Assembly: GCA_937884015.1 (NCBI GenBank)
Contig: CALGBV010000104.1
Coordinates: 1-8,475 of the forward strand
Direction: 5' to 3'
Length of the DNA stretch: 8,475 nucleotides
DNA from: an uncultured Bacteroidales bacterium
Lineage (GTDB): Bacteria; Bacteroidota; Bacteroidia; Bacteroidales; F082
Shown piece by piece: positions 6,029-8,475 of this stretch. A program made the position numbers and the translations under genes. The notes beneath the pieces were generated by a model, which saw only the letters and a program-made list of their open reading frames with translations, did not search any database and was not told the origin of the DNA. Within the stretch, counting starts at the first letter, position 1, and each line of letters begins with the position of its first letter.

Positions 6029-8185
6029 TTATTTGCTGATGATGACTTTCTTGGTCACCGATCCTTCTTTGCCGGAGACGACGAAGAAGTACATGCCCTC
6101 GGCATAGTCTTTCATGTCGTACTGCATGCTGTTCGGGCCGACGGTGTTGTATGTGTTGAAATTGTCAATCATGTTGCCTTTCATGTCATAAACCTTGATG
6201 TTGACCTTGCCTGTGAGGTATTCGAAATTCAAGGTCATCTGACCATTGTTCGGGTTCGGTACAATATCAACGTTAGCGAGGCTTCCGCATTGTTCTTCAA
6301 GGCCATAGAAAGAGCAGATGAGCCAGTATTTGGCATCAATGCCTTGTGGTGCGCATCTGTTGAATACTTTTGCCGTGAGCCATACGGTGTCGTCGGTATG
6401 TTGCAACACATAAATGTTGATGCCGCGTCCGCCGTACATGGTTTCGAAAGGCCAGTCAACCGAGCAACTCCATTGGATGGAATCCCAGTGGCAGGTGGCA
6501 GGATGTGCGCCTTCGCTGAACGAGAAATGGTATGAGTTGATTTGGAACTCGGTTGCCGTGATAACCCAGTGACCATCCGTGTTGCTGGCGTCGGTAGGCT
6601 CGATGGTGGTAGGTCTTGGTGTGTATTCCATATTGACGTTCATTCTGACAAGGCTGTCGCAGCCAGCTTGTGTGCTGAAATGATGCTCAAAGTTGGAGAC
6701 GGATTCCTCGAAAACAATGCCTGCCTCTGTCCAGTCAAATTGGTCGCAAGCCGTTTCGTAACGGTCGCTGTTGAGGCTCGAGTTGATGGTAAGATGCATG
6801 GTGACGATGCTGTCGCAGCCGTTAACAGTCTGGTATCTTCTGACGTAGTTGCCTGAGTGTGTGTATTGTCTTCCTGTGTAGTAGGTCTGTCCGTCTTCAA
6901 TATAAGGACGTCCTCCGGGGTTGTCCCAAGTGTGGGTGTCGCAGTTGGTCATGTTGAAACTTACGTTAGGATAGTCCTGATGAATGCTGAGGTTCAAGGT
7001 GACGATACTGTCGCAAGTAGGACCAGGGATGGTGTCAACGCGGAAATATTCGCCGACTTCTTCAAAGTGTTCGCCTGTCGATGGCCATGTGTATGGTTGG
7101 TTGCATCTTTCAATGTCGTACACCTTTGAATTGTAGGCGGTGAGTGAAAGGTGCAGGTGGACGATACTGTCGCAGCCGAGCACGCTTTGTCCGGTATAGG
7201 TGTAATCGCCAGGTTGGGTGATGTTCTGGCCATTGAAAGGATAATAGCTGCCGTCGCAGAATGAACGTTCGATGTCGTATTCGTATCTCGGATTCACTCT
7301 AAGTGTCAGGATAATGGTGCTGTCGCAACCATGGACTGATTCAAGTGTGTGGCTGTATTGACCGGCAGTGGTGAGCGGTTGTCCGAAGAAGTTGAATGTT
7401 TCGCCATTGCAAATGGTTTCAACAATTGGAGTTTCGTAAGTGTCGTAATGCTGCAGGGTCAGATACACGGTGCTGTCGCAGCCGAATTGGTTGGTCGTGG
7501 TGTGGTCGTATGAACCGGGTTCGTTGAGGTCTTGACCGAAGAAATTGTAAACATCGTCAGGACAGATGGAAATGTTGGGATGTGATTCGGTGTTAGGATG
7601 AACCATGATGCTGACCGAAACGTTTTGAGTGGTGTAGCCGTCACCGACTTGGCAAGTGTATTGTGTGACGCCGACAGGAGGTGTGGCCACAGGGTTTTGG
7701 GTGTTCGGGTTGCTTAATGTGTTGGCAGGAGTCCAGGCGTAAGTGTAGTTGCCTGTGCCGCCTGAAGGTGTTGCGTGGAGGGTAGTCGATTCGCCTTCGC
7801 AGAGTTCATAGACGTCGGCAGAAGCCATGGCTGTCATGCCGGAACCTTCAATACTGACGGTGACTTGTGCTGTGCTGCTGCATCCGCCTTGAGGGTTGGT
7901 GATGGTGACAGTGCCGTCATTGTTCCAAACGATGCTAATCTCTTGCGCTTCCGCAACGATGCCGTAGGTCATTTCCTGCACACTCGCCGAAGCGAAGGAT
8001 GTCTGCTTATCACCGCTGTAGTTGACATACAGGTAGTCGGCATTACGAGAGAAAAAGACACTATCTATTTCCTGCACACGAAAAAGGTGTTCACCATCCG
8101 AAGTAAGCACTTTCAACACAGGAACAGAAGCAAACAAACTGCATACTACAGCCAACATAAGACTGATAAATAACCATCTTCTCAT
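6029..8185 (-). CDS. T9SS-exported repeat protein: Ig/PKD-like domain, six Cys-Asp-Ser repeats, sorting domain
   Basis: This 718-residue protein has a signal peptide (MRRWLF start, cleavage near residues 19-20). Residues 23-75 are a head with T-S-D-G and V-Q-E-I-D-S-V-F-F motifs, followed by a short beta segment (EISIVWNNDGTVTITNP). An Ig/PKD-like domain lies at about 125-196 (SGGTGNYTYAWTPANTLSNP), with Cys129 and Cys178 possibly bridged. Six repeats follow with Cys-Asp-Ser cysteines at 236, 287, 338, 391, 457 and 509. The module shared with the 1018-residue protein spans 539-631, and a type A T9SS sorting domain spans about 637-718 (IVPNPNNGQ, IKVYDMKG, GMYFFVV, KKVIISK). The expected location is the cell surface or outside. 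No catalytic motif is seen, so an adhesin, scaffold or glycosylated surface layer role is inferred. The ATG overlaps the TGA of the preceding gene and has a good AAAGGAG seven bases upstream, which fixes the start. An intrinsic terminator follows. Confidence 0.86.
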   Translation of the reverse strand: MRRWLFISLMLAVVCSLFASVPVLKVLTSDGEHLFRVQEIDSVFFSRNADYLYVNYSGDKQTSFASASVQEMTYGIVAEAQEISIVWNNDGTVTITNPQGGCSSTAQVTVSIEGSGMTAMASADVYELCEGESTTLHATPSGGTGNYTYAWTPANTLSNPNTQNPVATPPVGVTQYTCQVGDGYTTQNVSVSIMVHPNTESHPNISICPDDVYNFFGQDLNEPGSYDHTTTNQFGCDSTVYLTLQHYDTYETPIVETICNGETFNFFGQPLTTAGQYSHTLESVHGCDSTIILTLRVNPRYEYDIERSFCDGSYYPFNGQNITQPGDYTYTGQSVLGCDSIVHLHLSLTAYNSKVYDIERCNQPYTWPSTGEHFEEVGEYFRVDTIPGPTCDSIVTLNLSIHQDYPNVSFNMTNCDTHTWDNPGGRPYIEDGQTYYTGRQYTHSGNYVRRYQTVNGCDSIVTMHLTINSSLNSDRYETACDQFDWTEAGIVFEESVSNFEHHFSTQAGCDSLVRMNVNMEYTPRPTTIEPTDASNTDGHWVITATEFQINSYHFSFSEGAHPATCHWDSIQWSCSVDWPFETMYGGRGINIYVLQHTDDTVWLTAKVFNRCAPQGIDAKYWLICSFYGLEEQCGSLANVDIVPNPNNGQMTLNFEYLTGKVNIKVYDMKGNMIDNFNTYNTVGPNSMQYDMKDYAEGMYFFVVSGKEGSVTKKVIISK
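6293..6571 (-). other. Unnamed module (residues 539-631), second copy of the shared pre-sorting-domain region
   Basis: It begins HWVITATEFQI and carries CHWDSIQWS, YVLQHTDDTV, V-x-N-x-C-x-P-x-G and W-x-x-CSF-x-G-x-EE, in the same order as 3036-3347. The middle part is about 11 residues shorter than in the other copy. The conserved cysteines are residues 565, 611 and 624. Confidence 0.75.
6626..7573 (-). repeat. Cys-Asp-Ser repeat array (six units) in the 718-residue protein
   Basis: Six units cover protein residues about 205-520, with spacings between the CDS cysteines of 51, 51, 53, 66 and 52. Each unit pairs an early Cys with the CDS Cys; in the first three the interval is exactly 28 residues (208/236, 259/287, 310/338). 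A shared core reads F/Y-x-x-x-G-Q-x-(L/I)-x-x-x-G-x-Y. The plus-strand motif CTGTCGCA recurs at 6654, 6810, 7008, 7167, 7320 and 7473. Confidence 0.88.
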
Positions 8186-8475
8186 AGATTTTCTCCTTTC
8201 ATAGTAAAGATATGTCCGTCACGAATGACATAGACATGCCCGTTATACATAATCTTGTGGGCATCCTCCGCATCGGCAGCCTCAATCTGCTCAAGTGCCG
8301 TAACTTCCGGCATATTCTCCAGCGTGATACGAACAATGTCGGAGAGCAGGAATGTTTGCTGCCCCGACTGTGTGTGAACATACATCGCTGTGCCTGCGGT
8401 TTTGTCATAGGTAATTTTCGCAATCGAAGCGACCGGAATGGACTGATTGCCATTACTCTGCGTCTGAATAATGAG
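8182..8475 (-). CDS. C-terminal part of an unidentified secreted-type protein; 5' end outside the window
   Basis: The frame is open from the window edge to TGA at 8184-8182, giving 97 visible residues, so the Met at 8385 is unlikely to be the start. Visible residues 1-53 contain two short units of the type T-x-S-x-G-x-x-x-hydrophobic-x-I-x-x-I-T (for example HTQSGQQTFLLSDIVRITLE), which resemble the head of the next protein. An acidic linker (EQIEAADAEDA) follows, then a terminal HKIMYNGHVYVIRDGHIF segment with G-x-x-Y-V-I-R-D-G. From memory, tails of this style are common at the ends of secreted Bacteroidales proteins, but I cannot assign them to a defined sorting signal. The stop overlaps the next start as ATGA, so the two are probably co-transcribed and translationally coupled. 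The domain that decides the function is outside the window. Confidence 0.7.
   Translation of the reverse strand, partial: LIIQTQSNGNQSIPVASIAKITYDKTAGTAMYVHTQSGQQTFLLSDIVRITLENMPEVTALEQIEAADAEDAHKIMYNGHVYVIRDGHIFTMKGENL
8185..8200 (-). promoter_or_regulatory. Shine-Dalgarno-like site and ATGA stop/start overlap of the 718-residue gene
   Basis: The minus strand reads GAAAGGAG, then seven bases, then ATGA, in which TGA ends the upstream gene and ATG starts the next. Strong Shine-Dalgarno sites are uncommon in Bacteroidota, and here the site also lies inside the last codons of the upstream gene. This suggests coupled translation with re-initiation. Confidence 0.65.

Noticed and set aside
5960..6535. 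A 191-codon plus-strand open frame that begins at the terminator and runs antisense to the 718-residue gene
   Set aside because: Its start lies in the terminator region of the minus-strand gene, and the rest is a complement of the conserved sorting domain and shared module. No promoter or domain supports it.
6640..7490. Regular repeats every about 153 bases that could suggest a CRISPR array
   Set aside because: The period equals 51 codons, the units are diverged and in frame, and only a short core is conserved. They encode protein repeats.
6626..7573. Identification of the Cys-Asp-Ser repeats as SprB or PKD repeats
   Set aside because: The units lack the PKD WDFGDG motif, which is present elsewhere in the neighbouring protein, and the paired Cys/CDS pattern does not fit SprB repeats as I know them.
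8182..8385. A complete 67-residue small protein starting at the Met at 8385
   Set aside because: The same frame stays open without a stop to the window edge, and the repeated unit containing that Met is preceded by another unit of the same kind. It is therefore an internal Met of a longer protein.

Overview
This window reads as part of a Bacteroidota chromosome, most likely order Bacteroidales. The evidence is a gingipain-type (C25) propeptide, two proteins ending in type A sorting domains of the type IX secretion system (T9SS), a lipoprotein with a surface-export-like signal, and a TAnnTTTG-type promoter element. No species can be named from the sequence. All six genes lie on the minus strand, so transcription runs from high to low coordinates, and the genes at both window edges are cut.

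In transcription order: (i) 8475-8182 is the C-terminal end of an unidentified protein. It overlaps by ATGA with (ii) 8185-6029, a 718-residue secreted protein with a short head, one Ig/PKD-like domain, six Cys-Asp-Ser repeats, a module shared with the next gene, and a T9SS sorting domain. A clear intrinsic terminator (5971-5996) closes this unit. (iii) 5843-2787 is a 1018-residue secreted protein with an IgGFc-binding-protein-like N-terminus, a PKD domain, five related repeats, the same module and a T9SS sorting domain. (iv) 2635-1763 is a surface-type lipoprotein, followed after 21 bases by (v) 1741-872, an outer-membrane beta-barrel protein. These two probably form an operon from a promoter near 2690. 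(vi) 742-1 is the N-terminus of a gingipain-like C25 cysteine protease. It is preceded by a long RNA hairpin (783-817) that could be a terminator or a leader control element.

The locus is best read as a cell-surface and secreted-protein cluster: a predicted T9SS-exported protease, two predicted T9SS-exported modular adhesin-like proteins with a common C-terminal half, and an outer-membrane lipoprotein/barrel pair. The least explained parts are the roughly 95-residue module shared by the two large proteins and the paired-cysteine repeat arrays in front of it. Each repeat carries a D-S-(I/T/L) tripeptide matching the Bacteroides O-glycosylation consensus. No RNA gene, insertion sequence, CRISPR array or attachment site was seen, and there is no gene-free stretch longer than 185 bases.
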